Counted from the first letter of the stretch, positions 18,866 to 29,569 are shown. The stretch is 64,000 nt of DNA from Candidatus Protoclostridium gallicola (GCA_904387375.1 CAJFLE010000005.1:21309-85308); one strand, 5' to 3'. Made by a program: numbers and translations. Notes: generated by a model from the sequence alone, not told the origin.

Positions 18866-21622
18866 TTATACGATGATTTCGGCGCGGCTGCCGCCGGCGC
18901 GGTCTTTGGTAACGACTATCTGTTTGTCTATCTTCTCTTTGAGTTCGGCGACGTGGGATATGATGCCGACGAGGCGGTCGCCTTCGGTCAGCGAGCCGAG
19001 CGCGCCGATCGCCTGGCGCAGCGAATCCTCGTCCAGCGAGCCGAACCCCTCATCCACGAACATCGTGTCCAGCCGTATGCCGCCAGCCGACGACTGTATC
19101 TCGTCGGACAGGCCGAGCGCGAGGGACAGCGAGGCTTTGAACGATTCGCCGCCGGACAGCGAGCGCACGTCGCGCTCGGAGCCGTTGTAATGATCGGTGA
19201 CGTTGAGTTCCAGTCCGGTCTGGCTGCGCACGTTGTCCGCCTCTTTGCGGCGTACCAGCTCGTACTGCCCGCCCGACATGGCGAGAAGGCGGGTATTGGC
19301 GCGCGCGATTATGCGGTCGAAAAACGTCGTCTGCACGTACGTTTCCAGCATGATTTTTTCCTTGCCCGGAAGATTGCCGTTCGCGGTGGACGACAGCGCG
19401 CGCAGCCACGACAGCCGGTGGTCGGCGGAGGCAAGCTCGCCGTATTTTTTCGCGGCGCCGTTAAGGGCGCTGCCGTTCGCCTGCAGGCGGGCGTTCACGT
19501 CCTTCTGCCCGGCGGTCAGCGCCTCCTTATCCGCGGCAAGTGCGCTGCGCTTTGCGCGAAGGGACGCGATGTCGGGCACGCCGCCCTCCGTCTGTTTTTC
19601 CAATGAGGCGACGGAACTTTTCAGCGCGGCGACGGCCTCCGCACGCTTTTTGTCCTCTTCAGCGGCGGCGTCCAGCGCCTTTTTCATGTCCCCCGCTCCG
19701 GCGAGATAGGCGTTCCTGGCGGCGAGCGCCGCGGCCTTGCTCTCGTAGTTCAGTTTGCTTCCGAGCGCCGAAACACGGTCGCACAGCTGCGCGACGCGTG
19801 TTTCTTCCGCCGTCGCTTTGTCGCGCATGTCGGACAGCGCTTTGTCGAGCGCGGCGCGGCGGGATTCCATTTCGGGCACGGCTTTGTCGAGCGCGGCTTT
19901 GCGCTCCGCGTCCGCCTTCGCTTTGGCCGCAGCCGTCTCGTTTGCTTTCAGCTCGTCAGTTGTTTTTTTATAAAGATCGTTGAGCAGGGCGCGTGACTTT
20001 TCTTCGTCCGTCTCTCCGACAAGCGCAGCGGACTGCGCCGCAAATGCCTTTTTCGCCTGCTCGCACACGCCTTTCAGTCTGCCCGCCTCGCCGCTTGCCT
20101 TGCGGTCGTCGCCGTCGGCGGCCTCGGAAGCGAGGCGCAGCTTTTCCAGTTCCGCTTCCGTCGGCACGTCGGCCGCGGGGCGCGCGGGATGAGGATGAGT
20201 AGTCGAACCGCACACGGGGCAAGGCTCCCCCTCTTTCAGCGAGGCGGCGAGCACGCCCGCCCGTCCGTCGAGAAAGGCGCGGTTGGCAATGTTGTAAGCG
20301 TTTTTCGCGCTCTCTGCGCGCGACGCGGCCGCGCGGTACTTATCCAGTGCGGCGGCGTAATCTTTCGCCGCTCCGTCTGCCGTATGTTTGGCTTTCTGCA
20401 GCTCGGACAGCGAATCCATGACCCGGTTCAGTTCGGCGCGGCGCGATTCCAGCCTGGCGACCTCGGCGGTGGCGTCCGCCAGCGCCGCGGCTTCCTTTTT
20501 CGCCGCGGCGAGTTTTACGTCCGCAGCCGCGAGGGCTTCGGCGCTCTCGCGCGCGCGTTTGCCGAGCTCTTCGGCAGCGGACTGAGCTTTTTTCAGTTCG
20601 CCGGTCAGTCCGTCGAGCTCGTCGTAATCGGGCAGACGGGAGCCTATTTCCGCCGCGAGCTTCTCCGCGTTTTCGCGCTCGCCCGCGCGGGCGCGTTCGG
20701 CTTCCAGCGCGGCCGCCGCGTCGGCTTTCGCCTTTTCCGCCGCGGCAAGTTTAGCGCGCTCGTCCGCAAGTTCCTTTGCGCGAGCTTCCGCCTTTTCCGC
20801 CGCCGCGACCGCAACGTCCGCCGCGGATATTTCCGCTTCGAGCGCCTTTATTTTCGCCGTCAGCTCCGCGTCCTTTTCCCTGTCCGACGCGACCAGGCGG
20901 CGCAGCAGTTCCGTCACGCCGTCGGGCGTAAGTCCGCCGCTCTTCGCCTTTTCCAGTTCTTCGGCGTACTCTTCGCCGGCGCGCGCTCCGCTCACGTACT
21001 GCTCCGCTGCGGCGCGCAGTTCTTTGCACCTGTCCGAAGCGTCGGATAAGTCGGCTTTGAGTTTATCCTGCAGGGCGCGGAAACGGTCGGTCTTGAATAT
21101 CCTGCGGAATATGGCTTTGCGCTCGTCCGTCGTGGCGTTGAGCAGTTTGAGGAAGTCGCCCTGCGCTATCATGGCGATCTGCGAAAACTGTTTGCGGTCG
21201 ATGCCTATGACCCCGACCACCGCCGCGTTTACCTCGCCCAGTTTGGTCACGCGTCTGCCGTCGGGATATATAAACTCGGCGTTCGCCTTCTCAGTGGTGG
21301 TGCCGCCGCCCCGGCGCGCCGGGCGTTCGTATTCGGGATTGCGGAGCACGGTGTATTCCTTGCCCGCGTACTCGAAAGTCAGCTCCACTCCGGTGGGAGT
21401 TTCGGGCGCGGCGTATTTGGAGCGGAACATGGACGGGGCGCGGTTGTCGCCGCTCGCCTCGCCGTACAGCGCGTAGGTTATGGCGTCGAAAATGGTTGTC
21501 TTGCCCGCGCCGGTGTCTCCGGTGATGAGATAAAGTCCGCTCCTGCCCAGTTTGCCGAGATCCAGTTCCGCCCTGCCGGCGTACGGTCCGAAAGCGGACA
21601 TGACAAGTCTTACGGGTCTCAT
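18866..21622 (-). CDS. sbcC: Exonuclease SbcC
   Basis: ITGDTGAGKTTIFDAI Walker A, zinc hook CPVCGSTTHP, LSGGESFKASLSLALGLSD, VDEGFGSLDE; start MRPVRLVMSAFGP, ATGA overlap with sbcD. Confidence 0.95.
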   Translation of the reverse strand: MRPVRLVMSAFGPYAGRAELDLGKLGRSGLYLITGDTGAGKTTIFDAITYALYGEASGDNRAPSMFRSKYAAPETPTGVELTFEYAGKEYTVLRNPEYERPARRGGGTTTEKANAEFIYPDGRRVTKLGEVNAAVVGVIGIDRKQFSQIAMIAQGDFLKLLNATTDERKAIFRRIFKTDRFRALQDKLKADLSDASDRCKELRAAAEQYVSGARAGEEYAEELEKAKSGGLTPDGVTELLRRLVASDREKDAELTAKIKALEAEISAADVAVAAAEKAEARAKELADERAKLAAAEKAKADAAAALEAERARAGERENAEKLAAEIGSRLPDYDELDGLTGELKKAQSAAEELGKRARESAEALAAADVKLAAAKKEAAALADATAEVARLESRRAELNRVMDSLSELQKAKHTADGAAKDYAAALDKYRAAASRAESAKNAYNIANRAFLDGRAGVLAASLKEGEPCPVCGSTTHPHPARPAADVPTEAELEKLRLASEAADGDDRKASGEAGRLKGVCEQAKKAFAAQSAALVGETDEEKSRALLNDLYKKTTDELKANETAAAKAKADAERKAALDKAVPEMESRRAALDKALSDMRDKATAEETRVAQLCDRVSALGSKLNYESKAAALAARNAYLAGAGDMKKALDAAAEEDKKRAEAVAALKSSVASLEKQTEGGVPDIASLRAKRSALAADKEALTAGQKDVNARLQANGSALNGAAKKYGELASADHRLSWLRALSSTANGNLPGKEKIMLETYVQTTFFDRIIARANTRLLAMSGGQYELVRRKEADNVRSQTGLELNVTDHYNGSERDVRSLSGGESFKASLSLALGLSDEIQSSAGGIRLDTMFVDEGFGSLDEDSLRQAIGALGSLTEGDRLVGIISHVAELKEKIDKQIVVTKDRAGGSRAEIIV

Positions 21623-22749
21623 TGCTCCTCCCAGATTTTTTCTATGACGGAGCGCATACACTCCTCCTGCTCCGCGCTCATGGGCGAGCCGTTCTGCTTT
21701 TCGTAAAAGTCGGAGAACAGTTCGAGCGGAGAAACGGTGTCTATGCCGCCGGCGGCAAGCTCGGGCGCGGCGGCGCGCGTGCGGGCGTTGTCGTAGTCCA
21801 GCTTCATGAGGTTGCGGTATACGACGCGCAGCTTGCGCACGGCGTCGGGTATGTCCTCTTCGTCCGTCAGCGTTATGTGCATGTAATCTTCGCCGTACGA
21901 GGTGTTTTCGTAATAGCTTTTCAGCATCAGGTCGGCGTATCTGCCCTTTATCTCTCGCATTTCGCGCAGAGGGACGAGGGGCACGGTGCGCACGGTCACG
22001 CTGCCCTTTTCGCGCAGTTCGACGACCGTGACGGACTTGTCCTGCTTCGCCTCGGAAAAGGAATATTTCAGCGGCGTGCCGCAGTAGCGCATGTTTTTCC
22101 CAACGTTCTGCGGGCGGTGTATGTGCCCGAGCGCGACGTAGTCGAAGCCGGCGAAGGCGGACGCGTCCACGTTGTCCGAACCGCCCACGGAAATGTCCTC
22201 CGACTCCGAACGCTCGGCTCCCGTGACGAACTGGTGCGTGACGAGCACCTTTCTTTCCGCGTCCGTCGGAGCCGCGTGAGCGAGGGCTACGCGCACGGCG
22301 TCGGTATACGTTTCTATGCCGTCGTCGGGATAGTATCTGCGCACGTGGGTGGGCTTTATGAAAGGCAGCATATAGAACGCGACCTCTCCCCACTCGTCGC
22401 TAAGAGTCACGGGGTCGAGAGCGCCCGAATAGACGGGCGACATATACACGCCCTCCGCCGCCATGAGTCTGCCGCCGAAAGCGATGCGCTCGGGCGAATC
22501 GTGATTGCCGCTGATGACGAAAACACGGCACAGCGACGAGAGCGAGACGAGAAAGTCGTCGAAAAGCTCGACGGCCTCGGCGCTCGGCACCGACTTGTCG
22601 TAGACGTCGCCGGCAATGACCGCGGCGTCCGGCCGCTCCGACTGCACTATGCCTAGCACGGACGAGAGTATGTATTTCTGGTCTTCGAGCATGGAGAACT
22701 CGCCGACGCGTTTGCCGAGGTGAAGATCGGACAGATGTACGAGTTTCAT
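21619..22749 (-). CDS. sbcD: Exonuclease SbcD
   Basis: MKLVHLSDLHLGKRV, ISGNHDSPER, ALGHIHRPQ. Confidence 0.96.
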   Translation of the reverse strand: MKLVHLSDLHLGKRVGEFSMLEDQKYILSSVLGIVQSERPDAAVIAGDVYDKSVPSAEAVELFDDFLVSLSSLCRVFVISGNHDSPERIAFGGRLMAAEGVYMSPVYSGALDPVTLSDEWGEVAFYMLPFIKPTHVRRYYPDDGIETYTDAVRVALAHAAPTDAERKVLVTHQFVTGAERSESEDISVGGSDNVDASAFAGFDYVALGHIHRPQNVGKNMRYCGTPLKYSFSEAKQDKSVTVVELREKGSVTVRTVPLVPLREMREIKGRYADLMLKSYYENTSYGEDYMHITLTDEEDIPDAVRKLRVVYRNLMKLDYDNARTRAAAPELAAGGIDTVSPLELFSDFYEKQNGSPMSAEQEECMRSVIEKIWEEQ

Positions 22750-22916
22750 ACCCGCCCCCTTGAAAATTTCATGCAATATCTCCTTATTCGCTTGTGCTGC
22801 GGCCGCCTTTTGTGCTATCATGTAACAATCGGACCGCAGCAGCGCTTTATAAGTATTATAGCAGACGGGCGGAAAATAATCAAGAGCCGGAAGGCAGAAA
22901 AACGGGAGAGGAAAGA

Positions 22917-24299
22917 ATGGGCTTCACAAGACTCAGCAGCGAACTGTCGGCAAAGCAGAGCATAGAACTCGACAACATTTTCGTGCTCGAGCTTATGCCG
23001 TTTGCTCCCGAGGGATATACCAAGGTATACATTTACGGAAAAATGCTCGCCGAGGGCAACGGCAGCGCGGATAATTCCGCCGAGCGCATGGCAAAACTTC
23101 TTGGTATGACAGAGGACGAGGTCATGGACGCGTTCAGGTACTGGGAGAGCCGCGGGCTGGTGCGCATCTCCGCCGTGCCGCCGTATGAGGTGGAATACAC
23201 GCCGGTGCGCTACGTGCGCCCGTCGCAGAAGACGTATTCCAAGAAGAAATACGCGCACTTCAACGAGATGCTCATGCGCATGCTCCCCAACCGCGAGTTT
23301 CTGCCCAGCGAGCTCAACGAATACTATGCGGCGATCGAGGACTACGGTTTCGACGTGGACGCCATGCTCGCGGTCATAGCGTACTGCGTGCGGCTCAAAG
23401 GCAAATCGGTGCACTGGAAGTACATCGTCACGGTGGCGCGCAACCTCGCGAAAGAGGGCTGCCGCACCGCGCCCGAAGTGGAAACCAAGCTGTCCGCATA
23501 CGACATACTGTCCGGCGACGTCGCGAAGCTGTTCAAGGTTCTTAAAATCCGCCGCGCGCAGGACTACGACGACGTGCGGCTGTACCGCAAATGGACGGAA
23601 GAAATGGGCTTCAAGCCGGGCACCGTGCTCGCCGTCGCGGCGGGCGTGTACGGCGAGATGAAGGGGCTGGACACCGTGCTCACCCGCTATCACGCGGATG
23701 GGCTCATAGAGCTGAAAGACATCGAGGAGTACAGGCGCAACCGCGAAAACCTGCTGTCGCTCACAAAAGAGCTGCTCATCAAGCTGGACGTGCGGTTCAA
23801 CCACCTCGATTATTATGCCGAAACGTACGTCAAGGAATGGCTCAAACTCGGCTTCGACGGCGATTCGCTGCGGCTGGTCGCGGACTACTGTTTCCGCCAC
23901 GACAAGAAGTCGTGCGACAAGATGACCGCGCTGCTCGAAGAATGCGCAGCCGAGGGCGTGACGAGCTACGATTCGGTCAAGGCGCGGTTTTCCGCGGAAG
24001 GACGGTACGACGCGGAGATACGCAGGCTGCTCTCCCTCGCAGGCATTTCCGGCGACGTCACCAGCCGCGACCGCGACAGCTATAACATCTGGACGAATTA
24101 CTGGAACGTGCCGCAGGGCGTGCTGGAGGACGCGGCGTCGCGCAGCATGGGCGAAGCCAATCCGCGCGTCAGGATGCACGCGCTCGTCAAGGCATACCAC
24201 GAAAAAGGCAGCATGACTTCCTCGCCCGCCGCCATGAGCGAGAGCGAGGCCGACAGGCTCAACGAAAAAATACGCAGCATTTCGGCGGAGGATATCTGA
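22917..24299 (+). CDS. DnaD domain protein (replication initiation)
   Basis: Tandem DnaD-like domains, followed directly by a dnaC-like gene; SD gggagagg. Confidence 0.85.
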   Translation: MGFTRLSSELSAKQSIELDNIFVLELMPFAPEGYTKVYIYGKMLAEGNGSADNSAERMAKLLGMTEDEVMDAFRYWESRGLVRISAVPPYEVEYTPVRYVRPSQKTYSKKKYAHFNEMLMRMLPNREFLPSELNEYYAAIEDYGFDVDAMLAVIAYCVRLKGKSVHWKYIVTVARNLAKEGCRTAPEVETKLSAYDILSGDVAKLFKVLKIRRAQDYDDVRLYRKWTEEMGFKPGTVLAVAAGVYGEMKGLDTVLTRYHADGLIELKDIEEYRRNRENLLSLTKELLIKLDVRFNHLDYYAETYVKEWLKLGFDGDSLRLVADYCFRHDKKSCDKMTALLEECAAEGVTSYDSVKARFSAEGRYDAEIRRLLSLAGISGDVTSRDRDSYNIWTNYWNVPQGVLEDAASRSMGEANPRVRMHALVKAYHEKGSMTSSPAAMSESEADRLNEKIRSISAEDI

Positions 24300-25162
24300 T
24301 GAATCTGAGATCGGCCGCAAATCTTATACGAAACGAATACCGCGAGCGGCAGACCGCCGCCGACGAAGCGTACCGCAGGGCGATGGAAGCACACCCCGAG
24401 CTTTACGCCGCCGAAAAGGCGGTGCGCGCGGCCGTGCTGGACGGCGCGGACAACGTCGCCGAGCTGGAACGGCGCAGGGATAAACTTGCCGCAGGGTTCG
24501 GCGTGAAGCGCGCGGCGCCGCGGTGCGCGAAGTGCGGCGACACCGGCGTGGTCGGAAACGAATACTGCGACTGCGTGCGCAGGCGCGCGGCGAGAGAGAC
24601 CGTGGGCTTCTCCGCCCCGCCGTTTGCGTTCGGCGACGGCGACACCGACGTGTTCGAGGGCGAGGACAAGGCGATTGCCGACGCGGCGTACCGCGGCATG
24701 CGCATATTCTGCGAGAAGTTCCCGGACACCAAGAACGTCAACGTGCTGCTCATGGGGCGCGCGGGTACGGGCAAGACGTACCTCGCCGCCTGCATAGCCA
24801 ACGAGCTGGAACGGCGCGGCTTCGGCACGCTGTTTCTGACGGCGTTCCGCTTCAACGATATATGCCTGAAATATCATACGTCCTTCGACGCGGGACGGGC
24901 GGACGGACTCAACGCCCTGCTCGGCGCCGATCTGCTCGTCATCGACGACCTCGGCAGCGAGAGCATACTCAAAAACGTAACGCTGGAATATCTGTTCACC
25001 GTCATAAGCGAACGCATGAACGCCGGGCGGCATACCGTGATAACGACAAACCTTACGAGCGCGCAGCTGGAAAACAGATACGGCGAGCGCACCGCTTCGC
25101 GGCTGTTCTCGGGGCGGGTATGCCTGACCGTCGCGCTTAACGGAAAGGATCTGAGAAGATGA
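24299..25162 (+). CDS. DnaC/DnaI-type ATPase (helicase loader)
   Basis: LLMGRAGTGKTYLAACIANEL, LLVIDDLGSE, N-terminal Cys-rich zinc motif CAKCGDTGVVGNEYCDC. Confidence 0.9.
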   Translation: MNLRSAANLIRNEYRERQTAADEAYRRAMEAHPELYAAEKAVRAAVLDGADNVAELERRRDKLAAGFGVKRAAPRCAKCGDTGVVGNEYCDCVRRRAARETVGFSAPPFAFGDGDTDVFEGEDKAIADAAYRGMRIFCEKFPDTKNVNVLLMGRAGTGKTYLAACIANELERRGFGTLFLTAFRFNDICLKYHTSFDAGRADGLNALLGADLLVIDDLGSESILKNVTLEYLFTVISERMNAGRHTVITTNLTSAQLENRYGERTASRLFSGRVCLTVALNGKDLRR

Positions 25163-25977
25163 GAATAGACTGTCACAATCACGCGAACTACTCCCCCGAC
25201 GCGTCGCAGACGCTGGAAGAGCTGGCGGAAACCGCCGTGCGCGCCGGCGCAGGCTATCTGGCGGTGACCGAGCACATGGATCTCGGTTTCCCCAACGACA
25301 AGCGGCCGGAGGGAGAACTTATATTCGACTACCGCGTCAACGAACGGTATTTTTCCGACATCGGGGCGCTGCGGGAAAAGTATGCGGGCAGACTGGAAAT
25401 CGTAGCGGGCATAGAAGCAGGCTTCACGCCCGAGGACACGGCGAGGACGGCGGCGGAGCTGGCGAAGTACCCCTTCGGCTACGTAATCAACTCGGTGCAC
25501 ATCTGCCACGGGCTGGACTGCTACTGGCCGGGATATTTCGACGGCTACGACAAAGAGCGCGCTTACGGCGAATATCTGGATGCGGTCAGGGCGAGCCTGG
25601 ACGCGCCGTACCGCTACGACGCGATTGGTCACCTCGGCTATATCTCCCGCTCCGCGCCTTATGCGGATAAGCGCATGCTTTACGCGGACTATGCGGACAG
25701 ACTGGACGACATACTGAGCGAGATCATAAGGCGGGACAAAATACTCGAAGTGAACTCGTCGGCGGGCGCGAGCGGTTCGCTCTGCCTGCCCGACCCGAGC
25801 ATAATAAAGAGATACCGCGAGCTGGGCGGAAAGCTGATCAATTTCGGCAGCGATTCGCACAGGACGGAGCGGTTCAATTACAACTACGACGCCGTCGCGG
25901 GCATGCTCGAAGCGCTGGGCTTCAAGGAATGGGCGGTCGTGCGCGGCGGAAAAATCCGAACGGAGGCTATCGGCTGA
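25159..25977 (+). CDS. PHP domain protein, histidinol-phosphatase HisK-like
   Basis: MRIDCHNHANYSPDA, VTEHMDLGFPND, NFGSDSHRTE. Confidence 0.85.
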   Translation: MRIDCHNHANYSPDASQTLEELAETAVRAGAGYLAVTEHMDLGFPNDKRPEGELIFDYRVNERYFSDIGALREKYAGRLEIVAGIEAGFTPEDTARTAAELAKYPFGYVINSVHICHGLDCYWPGYFDGYDKERAYGEYLDAVRASLDAPYRYDAIGHLGYISRSAPYADKRMLYADYADRLDDILSEIIRRDKILEVNSSAGASGSLCLPDPSIIKRYRELGGKLINFGSDSHRTERFNYNYDAVAGMLEALGFKEWAVVRGGKIRTEAIG

Positions 25978-26180
25978 TGGCGCTTTTGACTTACGTCTGC
26001 ACGAAATGCGGACACAGACAGGAAGAACTCGTGGGGCCGTCTTCGCCCGCCCCGCGCTGCGAGGTGTGCGGCGGAGAAACGAAGCAATGTTTTTCGGGCA
26101 AATGCTACGGCTCGATAGGCGGCACGGGCGGAGGAGAGTGCACGCACAACTGCGCTACCTGCCCCGGCTGCAAACACTGA
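25977..26180 (+). CDS. FmdB-like zinc-ribbon small protein
   Basis: YVCTKCGHRQEELV...CEVCGGE...CTHNCATCPGCKH. Confidence 0.75.
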   Translation: MALLTYVCTKCGHRQEELVGPSSPAPRCEVCGGETKQCFSGKCYGSIGGTGGGECTHNCATCPGCKH

Positions 26181-26195
26181 AAAAGGGAGGAATTT

Positions 26196-26747
26196 ATGGA
26201 CGCAATCGAATGCATTATGACGCGCAGGACGACGAGGAGTTTCAAACCCGACATGCCGACGGACGAGGAGATCGGGACGGTCGTCGAGGCCGCGAGGTAC
26301 GCGCCGAGCGGCATGAGCAGGCAGACGTGGCACTTCACGGTCATAAGAAACGCCGGCTGGCTGCGGCGCATGAACGAGCGGGTGTACTCGTACGTCAACG
26401 CCGAATCCAAAGGCAGCAATCTCGACCGCAACGGAGCGAAGGGATACTCGTGCAACTATCACTCGCCCGTGTTCATCGTCATTTCCGCAGATCCGCAGTA
26501 TGCCACCAGCCGCGACGACTGCGCATGCGCCGCGGAGAACATGTTCCTCGCCGCTCACGCCATAGGGCTGGGCGCGTGCTGGATCAATCAGCTGGGGCGC
26601 GAAAACTGCGAAAAGGTACGCGACCTGCTGACCGAAGCGGGCGTGCCGGAAACGGATACGGTATACGCCTGCTGCGCGCTCGGCTACCCCGACGCGCCGC
26701 CCGCGCCGAGAAAGCCGCGCAGCGACAGCGTCAGGTATTACGACTGA
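26196..26747 (+). CDS. Nitroreductase family protein
   Basis: MTRRTTRSFKPDMPTDEEI, YAPSGMSRQTWHF, LGACWINQL. Confidence 0.92.
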   Translation: MDAIECIMTRRTTRSFKPDMPTDEEIGTVVEAARYAPSGMSRQTWHFTVIRNAGWLRRMNERVYSYVNAESKGSNLDRNGAKGYSCNYHSPVFIVISADPQYATSRDDCACAAENMFLAAHAIGLGACWINQLGRENCEKVRDLLTEAGVPETDTVYACCALGYPDAPPAPRKPRSDSVRYYD

Positions 26748-26763
26748 TTATGATAATTTGACG

Positions 26764-26800
26764 AAAACCCGAAGGATTCAGCCTTCGGGTTTTTCGTTTG
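26764..26800. terminator. Bidirectional terminator between the nitroreductase gene and ypeB
   Basis: AAAACCCGAAGG-ATTCAG-CCTTCGGGTTTTT. Confidence 0.85.
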
Positions 26801-26823
26801 CAAGATCGTATAAGTTGTGAACT

Positions 26824-28146
26824 TTATGCGACGAGTTTGCCCTGTTCGTCGTCTATGACGCGGAGGATGTCCACCTGCGTGCCGTCGCAGGCGTCGACGT
26901 ATACGAAATAATCAAGCCCCTTATACGTGCCGGCGACTTCGTAGCAGAGGCGTTCGGACGAGCCTTTCGGGATGACGGCGAGGCGCACGTTCGTGACCGT
27001 CAGGCGGGAGGAAACGCACTTTTCGGCGGAAGCCGGGGTCATGCGCGCGGGCGGATAAGCGCGCTCGCAGTGGTTGGCGCAGTATCCGCACGCCTCGGCG
27101 CCAAGCAGCGCGCCGTCGGTCAGCGACACCTTAATTTTGACGAGGTCGGGATAATATATTATTCCGTCCGACTCGGGCGCGAGATTTATAACCGCCGCGG
27201 AGCCGCTCTCGTTGTACCACACGGGAGTGAGGCAGCCGCAGTAGCCGAGCGCTTCGGCATATTCGAGCGCTTTTTCCGCCGCCTCATCCTCGCCGAGTCT
27301 GCCCTTGCCTTCTGTTTCCCTGCCTATCGCCGCGGAAGCTATCATGCCGCCGCATTTCGTGACGCTCGCGTATGCGTCGGCGCCGCCGGCGGTACCTTCG
27401 ATCTCGTACATGACCGCGGCGCCCGTGCTTATGCCGACGATCTTGCCGCCCTCTATGCCGAGTTTGTCGCGCGCGACCGCGAGCGCCTGCTCCTCGCTTA
27501 TTTCGGGCAGGCCGTCCAGCCCTTTCCACGACGATTCGTTATCCGCGTCGGAGAACGGTCCGTCGTATATGATGCTGGGATATTCGATAACCGCCTCGCC
27601 CACGCCGACGGAGATATTCAGGCCGGCGTCTATATCGTTTATGACCGAATAGCCGTCGGTGCCTATCCTGCCCGCCGCCTCGGCGAGCTGGCGGCGCACT
27701 TCCGCCGCGGCGGAGTGTATATCGTCGAACTGTTCTTCGTATGCGGATACGTCCGCGCCGCTGCCCGCGCTGCGGATATAGCTTGCGGCGAAGTCGCCCA
27801 CCTGATTGAGAAACTTCTGCAGGCCGGTATGTTCGTACATATCCACGGGCAGGCGGCCGACCACTTCGGCGGCTGCCGCGGCGTCCTTGTATACGTCGGC
27901 GGCGATCGACATGTTTTCGGCGCGCGAACCGGACACGAGCAGTTTTGCGAGGCTGTTTTCCATCTCGCTCACCGAGTCGAGGCTGTCGTGCAGCGCGTTT
28001 TCGTACACGTACTCCATCTGCATACGCGCGTTGTCGGCGCGCATGCGTTCGCCGTACAGCCACACGGACAGCCATACGACGACGCCTATGAGCGCCGCGA
28101 CGAGCATTACCGTCATTATTATCCAGATTTTATGCGAAACTTTCAT
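26824..28146 (-). CDS. ypeB: Germination protein YpeB
   Basis: N-terminal TM, PepSY-like repeats, directly downstream of sleB. Confidence 0.88.
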   Translation of the reverse strand: MKVSHKIWIIMTVMLVAALIGVVVWLSVWLYGERMRADNARMQMEYVYENALHDSLDSVSEMENSLAKLLVSGSRAENMSIAADVYKDAAAAAEVVGRLPVDMYEHTGLQKFLNQVGDFAASYIRSAGSGADVSAYEEQFDDIHSAAAEVRRQLAEAAGRIGTDGYSVINDIDAGLNISVGVGEAVIEYPSIIYDGPFSDADNESSWKGLDGLPEISEEQALAVARDKLGIEGGKIVGISTGAAVMYEIEGTAGGADAYASVTKCGGMIASAAIGRETEGKGRLGEDEAAEKALEYAEALGYCGCLTPVWYNESGSAAVINLAPESDGIIYYPDLVKIKVSLTDGALLGAEACGYCANHCERAYPPARMTPASAEKCVSSRLTVTNVRLAVIPKGSSERLCYEVAGTYKGLDYFVYVDACDGTQVDILRVIDDEQGKLVA

Positions 28147-28264
28147 AAATAAACTCCATTATAAATATTTTTATCTTACCGTTCGCGCCGACACAAGCGG
28201 TAAAACTCCATGGAGTTTTGCCGCGCAATGTCGCAACCGGCGCGAATCATCGGCGCGAAACACA

Positions 28265-28975
28265 TCATGCCCGTGCGAAAGAGTGGCGGCCGATCGTCAG
28301 CTCGACTTTCAGCGACCATATCCACTTGCTCGTCGCCGTTGCGGGGTTGTAGTAGTACAGACAGCCGTTGGTGGGATCCCAGCCGTTGACCGCGTCGCGG
28401 GCGGCGTTTCTGGCCGTTTCGTTGGGCGTGTAGTTGATCTGTCCGTCGGCAACGCAGGTGAACGCGTTGTTCTGGTAGATGACGCCGGAGATCGTGTTCG
28501 GGAACTTGGACGAGCGCACGCGGTTTAGCACGACCGCGGCGACGGCCACCTGTCCGGTGTATGGTTCGCCGCGCGCTTCGGCGTACACGCACCTGGCGAG
28601 CAGATTCATGTCGCTGGTCGAATAGCCGCCGGTAGCGCCGGACGACGAGGACGAGCTCAGCGTTATGCCGAGCGCCTTTTCCGTGCGGGAGCCTACGATG
28701 CCGTCCTGCGTCAGGCCGTAGTCGCGCTGGAACGCGATGACGGCGGCGCGGGTCTTGGGGCCCCATATTCCGTCCACGGCTATTTTGTAATAGCCGAGTT
28801 CTTTGAGTCTCTGCTGCACTTTCTTTATGTTCGCGGCGGTGTCGCCCTTGACTATATTGGCGGCGACGGCCGTGATGGAGACGCCGGGTTCATACCGTCC
28901 GACCGCCTCCCCGGCGATACCGACGAAGCACAGCGTCAGCGCGAGCGCAAGGCAGAGGACTTTGAGTTTCTTCAT
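28265..28975 (-). CDS. sleB: Spore cortex-lytic enzyme SleB
   Basis: Signal peptide, PG-binding domain (VQQRLKELGYYKIAVDGIWGPKTRAAVIAFQ), hydrolase_2 (LLARCVYAEARGEPYTGQVAVAAVVLNRV). Confidence 0.93.
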   Translation of the reverse strand: MKKLKVLCLALALTLCFVGIAGEAVGRYEPGVSITAVAANIVKGDTAANIKKVQQRLKELGYYKIAVDGIWGPKTRAAVIAFQRDYGLTQDGIVGSRTEKALGITLSSSSSSGATGGYSTSDMNLLARCVYAEARGEPYTGQVAVAAVVLNRVRSSKFPNTISGVIYQNNAFTCVADGQINYTPNETARNAARDAVNGWDPTNGCLYYYNPATATSKWIWSLKVELTIGRHSFARA

Positions 28976-29059
28976 AATCAGCCTCCTTATCGCAAATTAA
29001 GACAAAATAAGTATGCGCCGCGCGTTGTGAAAATATTTGCCGCGGGAAAAATTCCGCGT

Positions 29060-29569
29060 ATGAAAAAGTATATCGCAATCGTAATTTCGCTGCTGCTCGC
29101 GCTCGCCGTACTGCCGGCGGCAAGCAGCTGCGCCTCGTCCGACAGCCCGATACGCATACATATCCGCGCCAACTCGGACGGCGAAAAGGATCAGGCTGTC
29201 AAATACATCGTCCGCGACGAGATTGTGGACTACCTTTCTGCTCCGCTCGCCGCGGCGCGCGGACGCGAGGACGCATACCGCATAATCTCTTCGCGGCTGG
29301 ACGGCATAAAAAATACCGCCGCGGACAAACTGTCCGAATGCGGTTTCTCTTACGGCGCGAACGCCTATATGTCTTACGAATATTTCCCCGACCGCGACTA
29401 CGGCGACGTCACCTATCCCGCGGGATATTACGACGCGCTCATCGTCGAGCTGGGAACGGGTACGGGCGGAAACTGGTGGTGCGTCGCATACCCGCCCCTG
29501 TGTTTCTACGGCGACGACGGCGAGGAGTTCGGTTATTCGAGCATAATCGCCGAGCTGCTCGGGCTGTAA
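29060..29569 (+). CDS. spoIIR: Stage II sporulation protein R
   Basis: IRIHIRANSDGEKDQAVKYIVRDEI, YPAGYYDALIVELGTGTGGNWWCVAYPPLCF. Confidence 0.95.
   Translation: MKKYIAIVISLLLALAVLPAASSCASSDSPIRIHIRANSDGEKDQAVKYIVRDEIVDYLSAPLAAARGREDAYRIISSRLDGIKNTAADKLSECGFSYGANAYMSYEYFPDRDYGDVTYPAGYYDALIVELGTGTGGNWWCVAYPPLCFYGDDGEEFGYSSIIAELLGL

Noticed and set aside
21623-22393. N-terminal about 257 aa of the 1175-aa ORF containing SbcC
   Set aside because: Out-of-frame read through sbcD; the real SbcC start is MRPVRLVMSAFGP at 21622 with the ATGA overlap.
22818-24320. 500-aa minus-strand ORF
   Set aside because: Antisense to the DnaD protein gene.
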